Assembly: GCF_009707665.1 (NCBI RefSeq) | Contig: NZ_WLZW01000006.1 | Location: 1-64,000 of the forward strand | Direction: 5' to 3' | DNA from: Planomicrobium sp. YIM 101495 | GTDB lineage: Bacteria > Bacillota > Bacilli > Bacillales_A > Planococcaceae | Length of the DNA stretch: 64,000 nucleotides | Shown here: one piece after another, positions 27,959 to 40,642 of the stretch | Layout of the letters: every line of letters starts with the position of its first letter | Numbering within the stretch: position 1 is the stretch's first letter | The notes under the pieces: model-generated | The model's database searches: none | What the model saw: the letters and a program-made list of their open reading frames with translations, nothing else | Told to the model about the DNA's origin: nothing | Made by a program: the position numbers and the translations under genes

Positions 27959-27987
27959 ATGATACCAACAACTTACATTTTGGTCAA
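27959..27987 (-). promoter_or_regulatory. abrB promoter
   Basis: On the minus strand TTGACC (27987-27982) and TATCAT (27964-27959) with a 17-bp spacer. The start site is expected near 27952. Confidence 0.65.
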
Positions 27988-28132
27988 CGAAAAACAACCA
28001 CCATTTACAGTGAAATCGTATTATTCTTAACATTCTTTTGCTACGAATTGGTACGACCACTAATTTCAGAGTAGTGGAAAGAAGAAGCTGAAGGATTGTA
28101 TAAAGCGTCTTCCTTCGCTAAAATGAGAGTAG

Positions 28133-30115
<1,983 letters not shown>

Positions 30116-30123
30116 AAATACAC

Positions 30124-30162
30124 AAAAAAGCGTCCTACTTGACGAAAGTAGGGCGTTTTTCT
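30124..30162 (+). terminator. metG terminator
   Basis: A stem AAAAAAGCGTCCTACTT with AAGTAGGGCGTTTTT around a short loop, ending in TTTTTCTT. Confidence 0.88.
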
Positions 30163-30305
30163 TATGCTAGCACGAGTCGAATGGACTGCTTACCGGCAGG
30201 ATTGTTACACGATTATCATGTTTTGTTAGCGAAATGTAATATTCACGTGAAGAATGACATAACGTAAAAGTTTAAAATAAAGAAGTATTGTGAGGAGAAT
30301 GTAAA

Positions 30306-31073
30306 ATGTTTATCGATACACATGTCCATTTAAACGCAGAACAATTTAATGAAGATATAGAAGAAGCAATCGAGCGTGCACGCCAACAGCAAGTGGAGAA
30401 GATGGTCGTCGTTGGATTCGACCGACCGACAATCAAGCGCGCTTTGGAGCTCGCTGAAGCTTATCCGTTCATCTATGCAGTCGTCGGCTGGCATCCGGTC
30501 GATGCAATCGACTGCACCGAAGAGGACCTAGCTTGGATCGAAGAGCTTGCTGCCCACCCAAAAGTGGTCGGCATCGGTGAAACGGGTCTTGATTACCACT
30601 GGGACAAGTCACCGAAAGACATCCAGCAGGAAGTTTTCCGCAAGCAGATTCATCTTGCGAAGCGCGTGAAATTGCCGGTCATCATCCATAACCGGGATGC
30701 GACGGAAGATGTGCTGCGCATCTTACGCGAAGAGCACGCAGAAGAAATCGGCGGCGTGATGCACTGCTTCAGCGGGAGCGTCGAGTCTGCGAAGGAAAGC
30801 ATTGCGCTTAACTTCATGATTTCCCTTGGCGGACCGGTAACGTTCAAAAATGCCAAAAAACCGAAGCAAGTGGCGGAAGAAATCGAATTGAAGCATTTGA
30901 TGATCGAGACGGATGCACCCTATTTGGCGCCGCATCCATATCGCGGGAAGCGAAATGAACCGTCATACGTCCCGCTCGTAGCGGAAGAGATCGCCCGCTT
31001 GAAAGGGTTGCCGCTCGAGGAGGTGGCAGAAGAAACGACAAAAAATGCCATCAATTTCTTTAAATTAAGCTAA
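30306..31073 (+). CDS. yabD: TatD-family metal-dependent DNase
   Basis: A 255-residue TIM-barrel hydrolase. Metal-binding motifs are DTHVHLN (4-10), GWHPVDA (near 62), IGETGLDYHWD (near 92), IHNRDA (near 128), MHCFSG (near 153) and ETDAPYL (near 202). TatD proteins have 3'-5' exonuclease activity on DNA. GTGAGGAG precedes the ATG. The order metG-tatD-yabE-rnmV-rsmA is that of Bacillus. Confidence 0.95.
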   Translation: MFIDTHVHLNAEQFNEDIEEAIERARQQQVEKMVVVGFDRPTIKRALELAEAYPFIYAVVGWHPVDAIDCTEEDLAWIEELAAHPKVVGIGETGLDYHWDKSPKDIQQEVFRKQIHLAKRVKLPVIIHNRDATEDVLRILREEHAEEIGGVMHCFSGSVESAKESIALNFMISLGGPVTFKNAKKPKQVAEEIELKHLMIETDAPYLAPHPYRGKRNEPSYVPLVAEEIARLKGLPLEEVAEETTKNAINFFKLS

Positions 31074-31090
31074 GAAAAATATCAATTAAT

Positions 31091-31119
31091 TTGACATCAT
31101 GAAATGAACTCTATATAAT
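31091..31119 (+). promoter_or_regulatory. consensus sigma-A promoter of yabE
   Basis: TTGACA (31091-31096) and TATAAT (31114-31119) with a 17-bp spacer are a perfect consensus, 30 bases before the yabE start. Confidence 0.88.
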
Positions 31120-31148
31120 CGCTCAGGTGAACTAAGGAGGAGTTATTT

Positions 31149-32426
31149 TTGACGAAAGAACCAACAAATAGGACGAATGTGAAAAATTTTTCAGCAAAAT
31201 CCATGGCGGTCACGATCGCTACATTCCTGCTTTTTGCTGCAGTTTTAACATTTGCCGTGTATGAAGGTACGAAGAATACCGTAACATTTACAGCCAACGG
31301 AGAAGAACTAGAAGTACGCACACATGCAGATACATTCGGCGAGTTCTTGACGGAACAAGAAGTTTCAGTCGGAGAACATGACTATTTAAGCCAATCCACA
31401 GAGACAGCAATCACAGAAGATACAGCAGTCGAATGGGAAGCGGCAAAAGAATATGCATTCGCAGTGGATGGAGAAGCTGCAACAGCATGGACGACAGATA
31501 ACACGGTATCCGCCATTTTGGCAAAAGCGGGCATTCAAGTGACGGAACACGATAAAGTGGTGCCGGCACTGGAAGAAAAAGTGGATGAGGACACAACAAT
31601 CGAGATCGAAAAAGCATATGAGGTAACAATCCTTAATGGTTTGGAAGAGAAGAAAGTATGGTCCACTTCGACTACGGTCGCTGATCTTTTAAAGCACCAT
31701 AAAATCGAATTAGGAGAACTTGATCGAGTAGAGATGGCGATGGACGAAGAAGTGAAGCCAGATGCGAAAATTCAAGTGGTTCGCGTAGAAAAGGTCACCG
31801 ATGTAGTGGAGGATTCAATGAAATTCGCTTCAGAAACGAAGAAAGATGATTCGCTCCTGAAAGGGAAAGAGAAGCTTGTCCAAAAAGGCGAGAACGGCGT
31901 CATCTCGAAAACATATGAAGTCATCAAAGAAAACGGCAAAGAAGTGAAACGCAACTTGAAAGAAGAGAAAGTTGTGAAACAGCCGAAGAAACAAATTACA
32001 GCAGTAGGCACGAAAACGATCGTTGCGAGCGTTTCACGCAGCAATGCTTCTTCTTCAAAAGCGACAACAGCTTCGACAACAGCTGCAACACAAGCTTCGA
32101 CAGCCGCATCAACGGCTGCAGCACCATCTTCTGGCGGCAAAGAGTTCTACGTATCAGCAACAGCTTATACAGCTAGCTGTGCTGGTTGTTCCGGGATTAC
32201 AGCAACGGGCATCAACTTGAAAGCGAATCCTGGCTTGAAAGTCATCGCTGTAGACCCACGCGTTATCCCACTCGGCACGAAAGTATGGGTTGAAGGCTAC
32301 GGGAATGCGATTGCCGGCGATACTGGCGGCGCAATCAAAGGCAACAAAATCGACATCTTCGTTCCAAACCGCTCGGATGCATTGGCATTCGGACGTAAGC
32401 AAGTGAAGATCAAAATCCTTAATTAA
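31149..32426 (+). CDS. yabE: YabE-like cell-wall protein: DUF348 repeats, G5 and 3D domains
   Basis: A 425-residue exported wall-active protein. Residues about 16-38 form a signal anchor (SMAVTIATFLLFAAVLTFAVY). Three DUF348 ubiquitin-like repeats follow (about 45-200), then a G5-type region (KGKEKLVQKGENGVISKTYE, near 237), a Ser/Ala/Thr linker (about 295-330) and the C-terminal 3D domain (about 335-425). The 3D domain keeps the three catalytic-type aspartates in VDPRVIPLG, AGDTGG and KIDIFV; this double-psi barrel resembles MltA lytic transglycosylases. It starts with TTG 31149 behind AAGGAGG. The B. subtilis counterpart is linked to sigma-X/M-dependent antisense control. Confidence 0.92.
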   Translation: MTKEPTNRTNVKNFSAKSMAVTIATFLLFAAVLTFAVYEGTKNTVTFTANGEELEVRTHADTFGEFLTEQEVSVGEHDYLSQSTETAITEDTAVEWEAAKEYAFAVDGEAATAWTTDNTVSAILAKAGIQVTEHDKVVPALEEKVDEDTTIEIEKAYEVTILNGLEEKKVWSTSTTVADLLKHHKIELGELDRVEMAMDEEVKPDAKIQVVRVEKVTDVVEDSMKFASETKKDDSLLKGKEKLVQKGENGVISKTYEVIKENGKEVKRNLKEEKVVKQPKKQITAVGTKTIVASVSRSNASSSKATTASTTAATQASTAASTAAAPSSGGKEFYVSATAYTASCAGCSGITATGINLKANPGLKVIAVDPRVIPLGTKVWVEGYGNAIAGDTGGAIKGNKIDIFVPNRSDALAFGRKQVKIKILN

Positions 32427-32439
32427 TAGCGAGGCAACT

Positions 32440-32473
32440 TGGCTTTCCCGGTAATCACCGGGAAAGCTTTTTA
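32440..32473 (+). terminator. yabE terminator
   Basis: GGCTTTCCCGGT pairs with ACCGGGAAAGCT, followed by TTTTTAT. Confidence 0.88.
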
Positions 32474-32528
32474 TCTGTATACCCCGTAAACTATGGTTAA
32501 AACGGCATCGAAGGAAAGAGGAACCGAT

Positions 32529-33964
<1,436 letters not shown>

Positions 33965-34039
33965 AGGAACAAATTGTCAGAATTATTCACACTCCTGGCA
34001 CATCTGCTGTTCTTCTGAAATGTTTCGGAAAAATAAATA

Positions 34040-34069
34040 TTGACAGCTGGTCGCCAAACTTGTTAAAAT
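34040..34069 (+). promoter_or_regulatory. upstream veg promoter (P1)
   Basis: TTGACA (34040-34045) with a TAAAAT -10 (34064-34069) at 18 bp. Confidence 0.6.
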
Positions 34070-34080
34070 ATAAAATTTGC

Positions 34081-34109
34081 TTGACAAATTCGGCTGTTTA
34101 TCGTATGCT
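34081..34109 (+). promoter_or_regulatory. downstream veg promoter (P2)
   Basis: TTGACA (34081-34086) and TATGCT (34104-34109) with a 17-bp spacer, about 25 bases before the veg start. The veg promoter of B. subtilis is a textbook strong sigma-A promoter. Confidence 0.8.
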
Positions 34110-34133
34110 TATCTTCGAGTGAGGTGTAGATAA

Positions 34134-34400
34134 ATGCCTAAAACTTTGGCGGATATTAAAAGGTCGATGGATTTGCATTTAGGAAAACGTTTGGTGTTAA
34201 AAGCAAACGGAGGTCGCAAGAAAACGGTCGAACGGGCCGGGATTTTGAGAGAAACATATCATTCCGTATTTGTCATTGAGCTTGACCAGGATGAACATGC
34301 GTTTGAACGTGTTTCTTACAGCTACGCAGACATCTTAACAGAAGCCGTAGAGATTACAGTCTACGAAGAAGAAGAAGCAGAAGCACTCGTTATTAGATAA
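34134..34400 (+). CDS. veg: Veg protein, biofilm-related
   Basis: An 88-residue protein of the Veg family (DUF1021), one of the most highly transcribed B. subtilis genes, reported to stimulate biofilm matrix genes by acting against SinR. The family pattern [27 protein letters not shown] is intact, with an Sm-like beta-rich core. Tandem promoters precede it and a strong terminator follows, so it is monocistronic. GTGAGGTG is the ribosome site. Confidence 0.94.
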   Translation: MPKTLADIKRSMDLHLGKRLVLKANGGRKKTVERAGILRETYHSVFVIELDQDEHAFERVSYSYADILTEAVEITVYEEEEAEALVIR

Positions 34401-34429
34401 TCATTAATTTTATTTCCATATTTTTTATG

Positions 34430-34466
34430 CTCACAGAGGGCGATCGTCGCCTCTGTGAGTTTTTTC
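34430..34466 (+). terminator. veg terminator
   Basis: CTCACAGAGG pairs with CCTCTGTGAG (extended by GCG/CGC), followed by TTTTTTC. Confidence 0.9.
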
Positions 34467-34645
34467 TATTTTCACAGCTTTTCCATCCACCCCCTGCATA
34501 TGTTAAAATAGTCTCCATTAACCCATCCATTAAGTTAAGCGAGGGAATGCTATTGCTGAAAGGCCGGGAAGAAAGCGCCATTTTACGGAATATCGGAACT
34601 GCATTCGCACGAAACTGAACTTATGGACAAAGGAGTCTGTGTAAC

Positions 34646-35509
34646 ATGCTTTATGTGAAAGCACCTGCCAAAATCAACTTAACATTAGATGTGCTGCACA
34701 AGCGGTCCGACAACTACCATGAAGTCGAAATGATCATGACGACCGTCGATTTGGCGGACCGGATCGGCTTGATGGGTACGGCGAGTGGCATCCACATCCG
34801 TTCGGACGACCGTTTCGTCCCGAATGATTCCCGCAACCTTGCCTACCAGGCAGCCGAACTGATCAAAAATACATTCGGCATCAAAACCGGTGTCATCATT
34901 TCCTTGGAAAAACAGATTCCGGTCGCTGCAGGACTTGCAGGCGGCTCGAGTGATGCAGCTGCTACATTGAAAGGGCTGAACCGCCTATGGCAGCTTAATC
35001 TGTCATTGGACGAACTGGCGGAGCTTGGCGCGAAGATCGGCTCGGATGTTTCATTCTGCGTCTACGGCGGTACGGCACTTGCCACAGGACGTGGCGAAAT
35101 CATCGAAGCACTGCCGGCACCACCGCATTGCTGGGTCATTTTGGCGAAGCCGACAATCGGGGTCTCTACTGCAGAAGTTTATGGCGCATTCAATCCTGAG
35201 ACTGCGGATCATCCCGACACTCAAGCGATGATCGAAGCGCTCCATGCCGGCGACTACGAAGCGATGTGCGACAATCTCGGGAATGCGCTGGAAAGCGTGA
35301 CACTCGGCATGCATCCTGAAGTGCAGCAAATCAAAGATCACATGAAGAAATTCGGTGCGGACGCGGTCTTGATGAGTGGCAGCGGCCCGACCGTCTTCGG
35401 ACTGGTCCAGCAAGAAGCAAGAATTTCACGCATCTATAATGGTCTTCGCGGTTTTTGTTCGGAAGTATATGCTGTACGGATGATCGGGGAGCGGGAGATA
35501 CTTGCTTAA
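34646..35509 (+). CDS. ispE: 4-diphosphocytidyl-2-C-methyl-D-erythritol kinase
   Basis: Fourth step of the MEP pathway to isoprenoids. The 287-residue GHMP kinase has the N-terminal [21 protein letters not shown], the ATP loop [17 protein letters not shown] (near 92-108) and the C-terminal SGSGPTVFG motif. AAAGGAG precedes the ATG. In sporulating bacilli sspF lies between veg and ispE; here that gap holds only a 23-codon reading frame at 34547-34618, for which I see no homology or good ribosome site. Confidence 0.96.
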   Translation: MLYVKAPAKINLTLDVLHKRSDNYHEVEMIMTTVDLADRIGLMGTASGIHIRSDDRFVPNDSRNLAYQAAELIKNTFGIKTGVIISLEKQIPVAAGLAGGSSDAAATLKGLNRLWQLNLSLDELAELGAKIGSDVSFCVYGGTALATGRGEIIEALPAPPHCWVILAKPTIGVSTAEVYGAFNPETADHPDTQAMIEALHAGDYEAMCDNLGNALESVTLGMHPEVQQIKDHMKKFGADAVLMSGSGPTVFGLVQQEARISRIYNGLRGFCSEVYAVRMIGEREILA

Positions 35510-35564
35510 AAGCGTATGTTTATGGTAGGTTTGCTTTAAACATTCGGATTTAGGAGAGGTAGCC

Positions 35565-36392
35565 ATGAAATGGAAACGCAGTGAACGACTTGTTGATATG
35601 ACGCATTATTTGCTGGACCATCCCCATACGTTGATTCCGCTGACGTATTTCTCGGATCTGTACGAATCTGCCAAATCTTCGATAAGTGAAGACCTCGGCA
35701 TCATCAAGGAGACGTTCGAGGAAAAAGGCATCGGCATTCTGCAGACGGTACCTGGTGCAGCGGGCGGTGTGAAATTCGTGCCGAAGCTGCGGGATACCGC
35801 CGTCCAAGAAGTGGTAGATGAACTGCTGGAGGAATTAAGCCATTCGGACCGATTATTGCCAGGCGGCTATTTGTATTTGACGGACGTCCTCGGCAATCCG
35901 CGCATGATGAATCGTGTCGGGAAAGTATTTGCCTCTGCATTTGCTGATCAGAAAATCGATGCCATCATGACGGTCGCGACAAAAGGGATTCCGATCGCCC
36001 AAGCAACGGCAAGACATTTGAACGTACCGGTCGTCATCGTGCGCAGAGACAGCAAAGTGACGGAAGGATCGACGGTCAGCATCAATTACGTATCAGGCTC
36101 TTCACGGCGTATCCAGACGATGGTGCTCTCTAAGCGAAGCATGAAAAGCGGACAGCGCGTCTTAATCATGGATGACTTCATGAAAGTCGGCGGTACGATG
36201 AACGGCATGAAGAATTTGCTGGAAGAATTTGATTGTACGCTGGCAGGAGTAGCTGTACTCGTAGAAGCGGAGCATGCGGATGAATGTCTCGTGGACGATT
36301 ACTTGTCGCTTGTGAAATTGACAAGCGTCGATGAAAAAGAGCGGTCCATTGAATTGCAACAAGGAAACTACTTAACAGACGGAGGACGATGA
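35565..36392 (+). CDS. purR: purine operon repressor PurR
   Basis: Represses purine synthesis genes; PRPP relieves repression. The 275 residues comprise an N-terminal winged helix ([19 protein letters not shown]...) and a phosphoribosyltransferase-like domain with the PRPP loop [17 protein letters not shown] (near 201-217). It is followed by ridA after one base, as in B. subtilis where yabJ is needed for full repression. guaB and prs in this window belong to the same metabolic network. Confidence 0.97.
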   Translation: MKWKRSERLVDMTHYLLDHPHTLIPLTYFSDLYESAKSSISEDLGIIKETFEEKGIGILQTVPGAAGGVKFVPKLRDTAVQEVVDELLEELSHSDRLLPGGYLYLTDVLGNPRMMNRVGKVFASAFADQKIDAIMTVATKGIPIAQATARHLNVPVVIVRRDSKVTEGSTVSINYVSGSSRRIQTMVLSKRSMKSGQRVLIMDDFMKVGGTMNGMKNLLEEFDCTLAGVAVLVEAEHADECLVDDYLSLVKLTSVDEKERSIELQQGNYLTDGGR

Positions 36393-36393
36393 G

Positions 36394-36771
36394 ATGAAAT
36401 ACGTAGTGACAGATCAAGCGGCGGCAGCAATCGGCCCATACTCGCAAGGCATCGTGGTGAACGGCATGTTTTACAGTTCCGGACAGATTCCGTTGAAGGC
36501 GGATGGCCAATTCGTAGACGGAACGATCACTGAACAGACGCACCAAGTGTTTGCGAACTTGAAGGCGGTTCTGGCTGAAGCAGGAAGCTCATTGGACCAA
36601 GTGGTCAAGACCACTGTGTTCATCAAGGACATAAACGACTTTGCAGAGCTGAACGAAATTTACGCATCTTATTTCGGCGATCATAAGCCGGCACGTTCCA
36701 CGGTTGAAGTAGCGCGCCTGCCAAAAGACGCCAAAGTCGAAATCGAAGTCATAGCACTTGTAAATGCATAA
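36394..36771 (+). CDS. ridA: RidA family reactive-intermediate deaminase
   Basis: A 125-residue trimeric YjgF/YER057c/UK114 protein (YabJ) that hydrolyses reactive enamine/imine intermediates made by PLP enzymes. Signature segments are [22 protein letters not shown] (near 11-32) and the active-site Arg in [20 protein letters not shown]. It follows purR directly with GGAGGAC as ribosome site and ends at a terminator. Confidence 0.95.
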   Translation: MKYVVTDQAAAAIGPYSQGIVVNGMFYSSGQIPLKADGQFVDGTITEQTHQVFANLKAVLAEAGSSLDQVVKTTVFIKDINDFAELNEIYASYFGDHKPARSTVEVARLPKDAKVEIEVIALVNA

Positions 36772-36780
36772 CTAACGATT

Positions 36781-36819
36781 ACAGCACTTCTGCAAATATC
36801 GCAGAGTTGCTGTTTTTTT
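36781..36819 (+). terminator. purR-ridA terminator
   Basis: ACAGCACTTCTGC pairs with GCAGAGTTGCTGT around a 7-base loop, followed by seven T residues. Confidence 0.88.
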
Positions 36820-36868
36820 CTTCTATCTTTTTAATTGAAGAAATTTTCTTTCAAATCTGAGTTTATCG

Positions 36869-36897
36869 GCAGGAATAAGGAAGTCTTAGGCGAATAG
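36869..36897 (+). promoter_or_regulatory. sigma-H-like promoter of spoVG
   Basis: GCAGGAATA (36869-36877) and CGAAT (36891-36895), 13 bp apart, match the sigma-H pattern RWAGGAxxT - 14 bp - HGAAT within one base of spacing. spoVG is the classic sigma-H gene in Bacillus. Confidence 0.6.
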
Positions 36898-36942
36898 TGA
36901 TTAGAGTGACAGTAAATTGCAGCTAAGAGAGGTGGTGAAAGA

Positions 36943-37227
36943 ATGGAAGTTACTGACGTAAGGCTTCGCCGTGTCCAAACCGAGGGAAGAATGCGTGCGA
37001 TCGCTTCCATCACCCTGGACGATGAGTTCGTGATTCATGATATTCGGGTGATCGACGGGAATGGTGGACTGTTTGTGGCAATGCCAAGCAAACGGACACC
37101 GGACGGGGAATTCCGTGATATTGCGCATCCTATTAATTCTGACACCCGCTCCAAACTCCAGCAAGCCGTCCTGACGGCCTATGAACAAAGCGAAAATGAT
37201 CCGGTTTATGAAGAAGCCGGCGTATAA
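36943..37227 (+). CDS. spoVG: regulatory protein SpoVG
   Basis: A 94-residue nucleic-acid-binding regulator. SpoVG is found in both spore formers and non-spore formers (Listeria, Staphylococcus), where it affects virulence, capsule and cell division, so its presence does not prove sporulation. The family start [39 protein letters not shown] and the [21 protein letters not shown] core are intact. GAGGTGG precedes the ATG. It lies between ridA and glmU as in Bacillus. Confidence 0.97.
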   Translation: MEVTDVRLRRVQTEGRMRAIASITLDDEFVIHDIRVIDGNGGLFVAMPSKRTPDGEFRDIAHPINSDTRSKLQQAVLTAYEQSENDPVYEEAGV

Positions 37228-37238
37228 TCTCCCAAGCC

Positions 37239-37270
37239 GAAGAGCCTTTCATAAAAAGAGGCTCTTTTTC
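37239..37270 (+). terminator. spoVG terminator
   Basis: AGAGCCT pairs with AGGCTCT across an A-rich loop, followed by TTTTTC. Confidence 0.8.
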
Positions 37271-37310
37271 TTATGTCATTTTTGTCAAGGCTTTGTCATC
37301 ATCCCGTTCC

Positions 37311-37339
37311 TTGAAATACATCATTTTTTCCTATATAGT
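37311..37339 (+). promoter_or_regulatory. glmU-prs promoter
   Basis: TTGAAA (37311-37316) and TATAGT (37334-37339) with a 17-bp spacer, about 110 bases before glmU. Confidence 0.7.
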
Positions 37340-37448
37340 TAATAACAGCGTAAACAGCTGAAAACTTGATTTAGACGCACTTCCAAAATCCGGAAAGATT
37401 ATCTGTAAGCTGAACTTCAAATCCATTTTGACGACGGAGGATTAAAAT

Positions 37449-38819
37449 ATGACTCATACATACGCAGTGATCTTGGCTGCTGGTCAAGGAACCCGCATGA
37501 AGTCAAAACTTTATAAAGTGTTGCATCCTGTCTGCGGTATGCCGATGGTTGAACATGTGGCACGCAACATCCGTCAGTTGGATGTCGCGAAAACAGTCAC
37601 AATCGTCGGACACGGCGCAGAAAAAGTGAAAGAGCAATTAGGGGAGATGAGTGAGTATGCGCTGCAGGAAGAGCAGCTCGGTACAGCTCATGCGGTCCAG
37701 CAAGCTGCATCCATGATCGAAGGACTGGAAGGAACGACTTTGGTCGTCTGCGGAGATACACCGCTCATCCGTCCGGAAACGATGGAGAATTTGCTTGCCC
37801 ACCATAAAGAGACGAACGCGAAAGCAACGATCCTGACAGCACTTGCGGATGACCCGACCGGCTATGGCCGCATCATCCGGAACGAAGAAGGGCATGTCGC
37901 GAAGGTCATCGAACAAAAAGATGCTTCTGCCGAAGAGCAGCAAGTGAAAGAAATCAATACCGGCACGTACTGCTTCGACAACGAAGCGTTATTTACAGCA
38001 TTGAAGAAAGTGTCCAATGAAAATGCCCAAGGCGAATATTATTTGCCGGATGTCATCGAGATTCTGAAGAATGAAGGCGCGACCATCTCTGCCTATGCGA
38101 CAGACAGTTTCGAAGAGACGCTTGGCGTCAATGACCGCGTCGCACTCAGCCAAGCTGAGAACACGATGCGCGCACGCATTGCCGAGAAGCACATGCGTGC
38201 AGGCGTGACAATCATCGACCCGGCGACAGCATTCATCAGTGCCGAAGCGGTAATCGGCGCTGACACGGTGCTGCAGCCGAACGTCATGATCGAAGGCGCG
38301 ACAGTAATCGGTGAAGATTGCTTGATCGGCCCGAACAGCCAAATCGTCGACAGCCGGATCGGTGATGGCACGACGATCCATTCGTCCGTCGTCCTGCAAA
38401 GCACGGTCGGCAACGAAACAAAAGTCGGTCCGTTCGCACACATTCGCCCGGACAGCCAGCTTGGGGATGAAGTGAAGATCGGCAACTTCGTCGAAGTGAA
38501 GAAATCGGAGCTTGGCAACAACAGCAAAGTCTCCCATCTGAGCTATATCGGCGATGCGCACGTCGGCACGAACGTCAACATCGGCTGCGGAACGATTACA
38601 GTGAACTATGATGGCAAGAACAAGCACCTGACAACAATCGAAGACGATTCCTTCATCGGATGCAACTCGAACTTGATTGCACCGGTGACTGTCGGCAAAG
38701 GATCGTATGTAGCTGCAGGCTCGACCATCTCCAAGGATGTACCAGAAGATTCGTTGGCGATTGCGCGTTCCCGCCAAGAGAATAAAGAAGGCTATGCAAA
38801 AAAAATAAACAGGAAATAA
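37449..38819 (+). CDS. glmU: bifunctional UDP-N-acetylglucosamine pyrophosphorylase / GlcN-1-P acetyltransferase
   Basis: Makes UDP-GlcNAc for peptidoglycan and teichoic acids. The 456 residues have an N-terminal pyrophosphorylase domain ([19 protein letters not shown] near 10-28; GTAHAV; GDTPLI) and a C-terminal left-handed beta-helix acetyltransferase (about 250-456) with the hexapeptide repeats, HIRPDSQLG, and NYDGKNKH, where the acetyltransferase base His is found. Its stop immediately precedes the prs leader, and the two are co-transcribed as in B. subtilis. Confidence 0.98.
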   Translation: MTHTYAVILAAGQGTRMKSKLYKVLHPVCGMPMVEHVARNIRQLDVAKTVTIVGHGAEKVKEQLGEMSEYALQEEQLGTAHAVQQAASMIEGLEGTTLVVCGDTPLIRPETMENLLAHHKETNAKATILTALADDPTGYGRIIRNEEGHVAKVIEQKDASAEEQQVKEINTGTYCFDNEALFTALKKVSNENAQGEYYLPDVIEILKNEGATISAYATDSFEETLGVNDRVALSQAENTMRARIAEKHMRAGVTIIDPATAFISAEAVIGADTVLQPNVMIEGATVIGEDCLIGPNSQIVDSRIGDGTTIHSSVVLQSTVGNETKVGPFAHIRPDSQLGDEVKIGNFVEVKKSELGNNSKVSHLSYIGDAHVGTNVNIGCGTITVNYDGKNKHLTTIEDDSFIGCNSNLIAPVTVGKGSYVAAGSTISKDVPEDSLAIARSRQENKEGYAKKINRK

Positions 38820-38837
38820 TTGGGAGGTACGCACCGA

Positions 38838-39806
38838 ATGGGTTATCAAATTGATGCGGCAAATACGAAGTTGAAAATCTTTTCATTAAACTCGAACGAG
38901 GCACTTGCTCAGGAAATTGCAGAGCACGTCGGCTTGCCGCTTGGCAAAAGTTCCGTTACACATTTCAGTGATGGAGAAATTCAGATCAATATCGAAGAAA
39001 GTATCCGAGGGTGCGACGTGTTCATCGTCCAGTCCACTTCACAGCCCGTCAACGAAAACTTGATGGAACTATTGATCATGGTGGATGCAGTGAAGCGTGC
39101 ATCTGCACGCACAGTCAACGTCGTCATGCCTTACTATGGCTATGCACGCCAAGACCGTAAAGCACGTTCACGCGAACCGATTACGGCGAAGCTTGTAGCG
39201 AACTTGCTGGAAACTGCAGGAGCGACACGCGTCATTGTATTGGATTTGCATGCACCGCAAATCCAAGGATTCTTCGACATCTTGATTGACCATTTGATTG
39301 CAGTTCCATTGATTTCCGATTATTTCCTGAATGAATCTTCAATTGATCTTGAAGATGTCATCGTCGTCTCGCCTGACCACGGTGGTGTAACGCGCGCGCG
39401 TAAGATGGCCGATCGCCTGAAAGCGCCGATCGCAATCATCGATAAGCGCCGGCCGCGTCCGAACGTCGCAGAGGTGATGAACATCGTCGGGAACGTAGAA
39501 GGCAAAACAGCAATCATCATCGACGACATCATCGATACGGCAGGAACGATTTCAATCGCTGCACAAGCATTGATCGAGAGCGGTGCGAAAGAAGTATATG
39601 CTTGCTGTACGCACCCGGTTCTTTCAGGACCGGCAGTTCAGCGCATCAACGATTCGGTCATCAAAGAATTGATCGTCACGAACTCGATTGCACTTCCTGA
39701 AGAGAAACACATCGGCAAGATCAAGCAATTGTCTGTTGCGAAATTGCTTGCAGAAACAATTGTTCGCGTACACGAACAGAAATCCGTCTCTACTTTATTC
39801 GATTGA
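38838..39806 (+). CDS. prs: ribose-phosphate pyrophosphokinase
   Basis: Makes PRPP from ribose 5-phosphate and ATP for purines, pyrimidines, His and Trp. ATG 38838 (322 residues) follows GGGAGGTACG; the frame could extend 6 codons to 38820 but without a ribosome site. Features are the [16 protein letters not shown] segment, the catalytic flexible loop ([18 protein letters not shown]), the metal-site [12 protein letters not shown] and the PRPP loop [13 protein letters not shown] (near 221-233). Confidence 0.98.
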   Translation: MGYQIDAANTKLKIFSLNSNEALAQEIAEHVGLPLGKSSVTHFSDGEIQINIEESIRGCDVFIVQSTSQPVNENLMELLIMVDAVKRASARTVNVVMPYYGYARQDRKARSREPITAKLVANLLETAGATRVIVLDLHAPQIQGFFDILIDHLIAVPLISDYFLNESSIDLEDVIVVSPDHGGVTRARKMADRLKAPIAIIDKRRPRPNVAEVMNIVGNVEGKTAIIIDDIIDTAGTISIAAQALIESGAKEVYACCTHPVLSGPAVQRINDSVIKELIVTNSIALPEEKHIGKIKQLSVAKLLAETIVRVHEQKSVSTLFD

Positions 39807-39832
39807 TTCACTGACGGCTCTTCTGTCCAAAG

Positions 39833-39858
39833 GTTTGGCTTAGGAAGGTTTAGGGTAT
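39833..39858 (+). promoter_or_regulatory. sigma-B promoter of ctc
   Basis: GTTTGG (39833-39838) and GGGTAT (39853-39858) with a 14-bp spacer match the general-stress sigma-B pattern GTTTAA-N12-15-GGGTAT. ctc is a known sigma-B gene in B. subtilis. Confidence 0.75.
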
Positions 39859-39904
39859 ATTACTACTAATCGTGTTTCTAAAAATTACTGGAGGGTGAAA
39901 TGGA

Positions 39905-40540
39905 ATGAGTACAAAAATGAAGGCAAAAAAGAGAGAACAGGGTACACCACATTCGACATTAACGGCTTTGCGCACAGCAGGTGAAGTGCCAGGCGTCCTT
40001 TATGGATATAAGACCGATTCGTTGACCGTCTCGGTAACTGAAAGCGACTTAGTGAAGACATTGCGTGAAACAGGACGGAACGGTGTCATCAGTCTTGATG
40101 TGGAAGGCAAATCGTTCAACGTCGTTTTGAGTGATTATCAGCGCGATGCATTGAAAGGCAATTTCAAGCACGTGGACTTCCTTGCAATCAATATGACCGA
40201 AGAGCTGGAAGTAGCTACATCGGTTCACTTGGTAGGGGAAGCCCCAGGTGAAAAAGAAGGCGGTACGGTGACGCAGCCTAACCGTGAAATCACAATCCGC
40301 GTGAAACCATCAGATATCCCGGATGCAGTGGAAGTGGATGTGTCAGAGCTTGCAATCGGTGAAAGTCTGACAGTCGGGGATATTCGTAGTAAAGTCTCCT
40401 ACGAAATCCTTGATGAAGACGATTTCACGCTTGTTGCGATCACTGCCCCACGTTCACAAGAAGAGTTGGATGAACTGGAAGATGCTGCTGCTGAAGGAGC
40501 AGAACCGGAAGTCATCGGCGCTGACGAAGAAGAAAAATGA
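39905..40540 (+). CDS. ctc: 50S ribosomal protein L25, general stress form (Ctc)
   Basis: A 211-residue two-domain L25/TL5 protein that binds 5S rRNA. Residues about 1-92 are the L25 domain (KAKKREQGTPHSTLTALRTAGEVPGVLYG...). Residues 93-185 form the TL5/CTC C-terminal beta domain, followed by an acidic tail. GGAGGGTG lies before the ATG. A sigma-B promoter precedes it, so it is probably induced by general stress. A terminator follows. Confidence 0.96.
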   Translation: MSTKMKAKKREQGTPHSTLTALRTAGEVPGVLYGYKTDSLTVSVTESDLVKTLRETGRNGVISLDVEGKSFNVVLSDYQRDALKGNFKHVDFLAINMTEELEVATSVHLVGEAPGEKEGGTVTQPNREITIRVKPSDIPDAVEVDVSELAIGESLTVGDIRSKVSYEILDEDDFTLVAITAPRSQEELDELEDAAAEGAEPEVIGADEEEK

Positions 40541-40557
40541 TGAGATGAAAAAGAACA

Positions 40558-40587
40558 AGGGGCTGTCTCGGGACAGCCCCTCTTTTT
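40558..40587 (+). terminator. ctc terminator
   Basis: AGGGGCTGTC pairs with GACAGCCCCT around a 4-base loop, followed by CTTTTTC. Confidence 0.9.
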
Positions 40588-40642
40588 CTGTTTTAAAGAT
40601 CGGAAGTTAGGAAATCGACTGAATTGAAAAGGAAGAACGCGG

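Noticed and set aside
37989-38849. 286-codon minus-strand frame across glmU
   Set aside because: Antisense of the hexapeptide-repeat region; the repetitive codons keep the opposite strand open by chance.
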